DNA from: Saprospirales bacterium
GTDB taxonomy: Bacteria; Bacteroidota; Bacteroidia; Chitinophagales; Saprospiraceae
Direction of reading: 5' to 3'
DNA length: 5,842 nucleotides
Assembly: GCA_003448025.1 (NCBI GenBank)
Contig: DLXL01000230.1
Location: 14,448-20,289 of the forward strand
Part shown: positions 5,832 to 5,842 of the stretch, one piece after another
How positions within the stretch are numbered: position 1 is the stretch's first letter
How the letters are laid out: every line of letters begins with the position of its first letter
The notes under the pieces: generated by a model
The model's input: the letters and a program-made list of their open reading frames with translations, nothing else
Told to the model about the DNA's origin: nothing
The model's database searches: none
Program-made: the position numbers and the translations under genes

Positions 5832-5842
5832 CCTCTGGCGAC

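Overview
The window looks like a chromosomal segment of a Bacteroidota bacterium, probably from the Saprospiria/Chitinophagia side of the phylum; the family-level placement is inference. The evidence is a type IX secretion (T9SS) C-terminal sorting domain, a BlaI-M56 pair of the kind common in this phylum, starts without clear Shine-Dalgarno sequences, and promoter-like boxes resembling the phylum's TAnnTTTG -7 element. No mobile element, tRNA, rRNA or CRISPR array is visible.

Layout. Positions 1-753 (minus strand) hold the N-terminal 251 codons of a gene cut by the window edge: a membrane-anchored or exported beta-propeller protein with Asp-box repeats. Across a 241-nt gap lies a divergent plus-strand gene (995-2689) for a secreted T9SS cargo protein of unknown function, closed by a terminator hairpin (2716-2747). 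A DNA alkylation repair enzyme of the AlkD family follows (2782-3456), with a second, very strong terminator (3495-3532). Positions 3533-3844 hold no confident gene: there is a possible 29-codon minus-strand ORF, a small inverted repeat and a long A/T-rich tract. The last part is a two-gene operon: a BlaI/MecI-type repressor (3928-4326) and, 20 nt later, an M56 (BlaR1-type) membrane zinc metallopeptidase (4347-5831).

The most informative region is the control region of that operon. Two 18-bp palindromes (CTACGAAAA-TTTTCGTAG and a one-base variant) lie exactly 30 bp apart inside an imperfect tandem duplication of about 28 bp. The second palindrome fits precisely between a plausible -33 TTTG and a -7 AATCTTTG. 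This predicts an autorepressed switch: the repressor blocks its own promoter until the M56 protease inactivates it. The M56 protein keeps its zinc site and BlaR1-like membrane layout, but its extracytoplasmic tail is short, proline-rich and shows no penicillin-binding sensor domain. No beta-lactamase gene is present in the window. The signal it senses is therefore unknown and need not be a beta-lactam.
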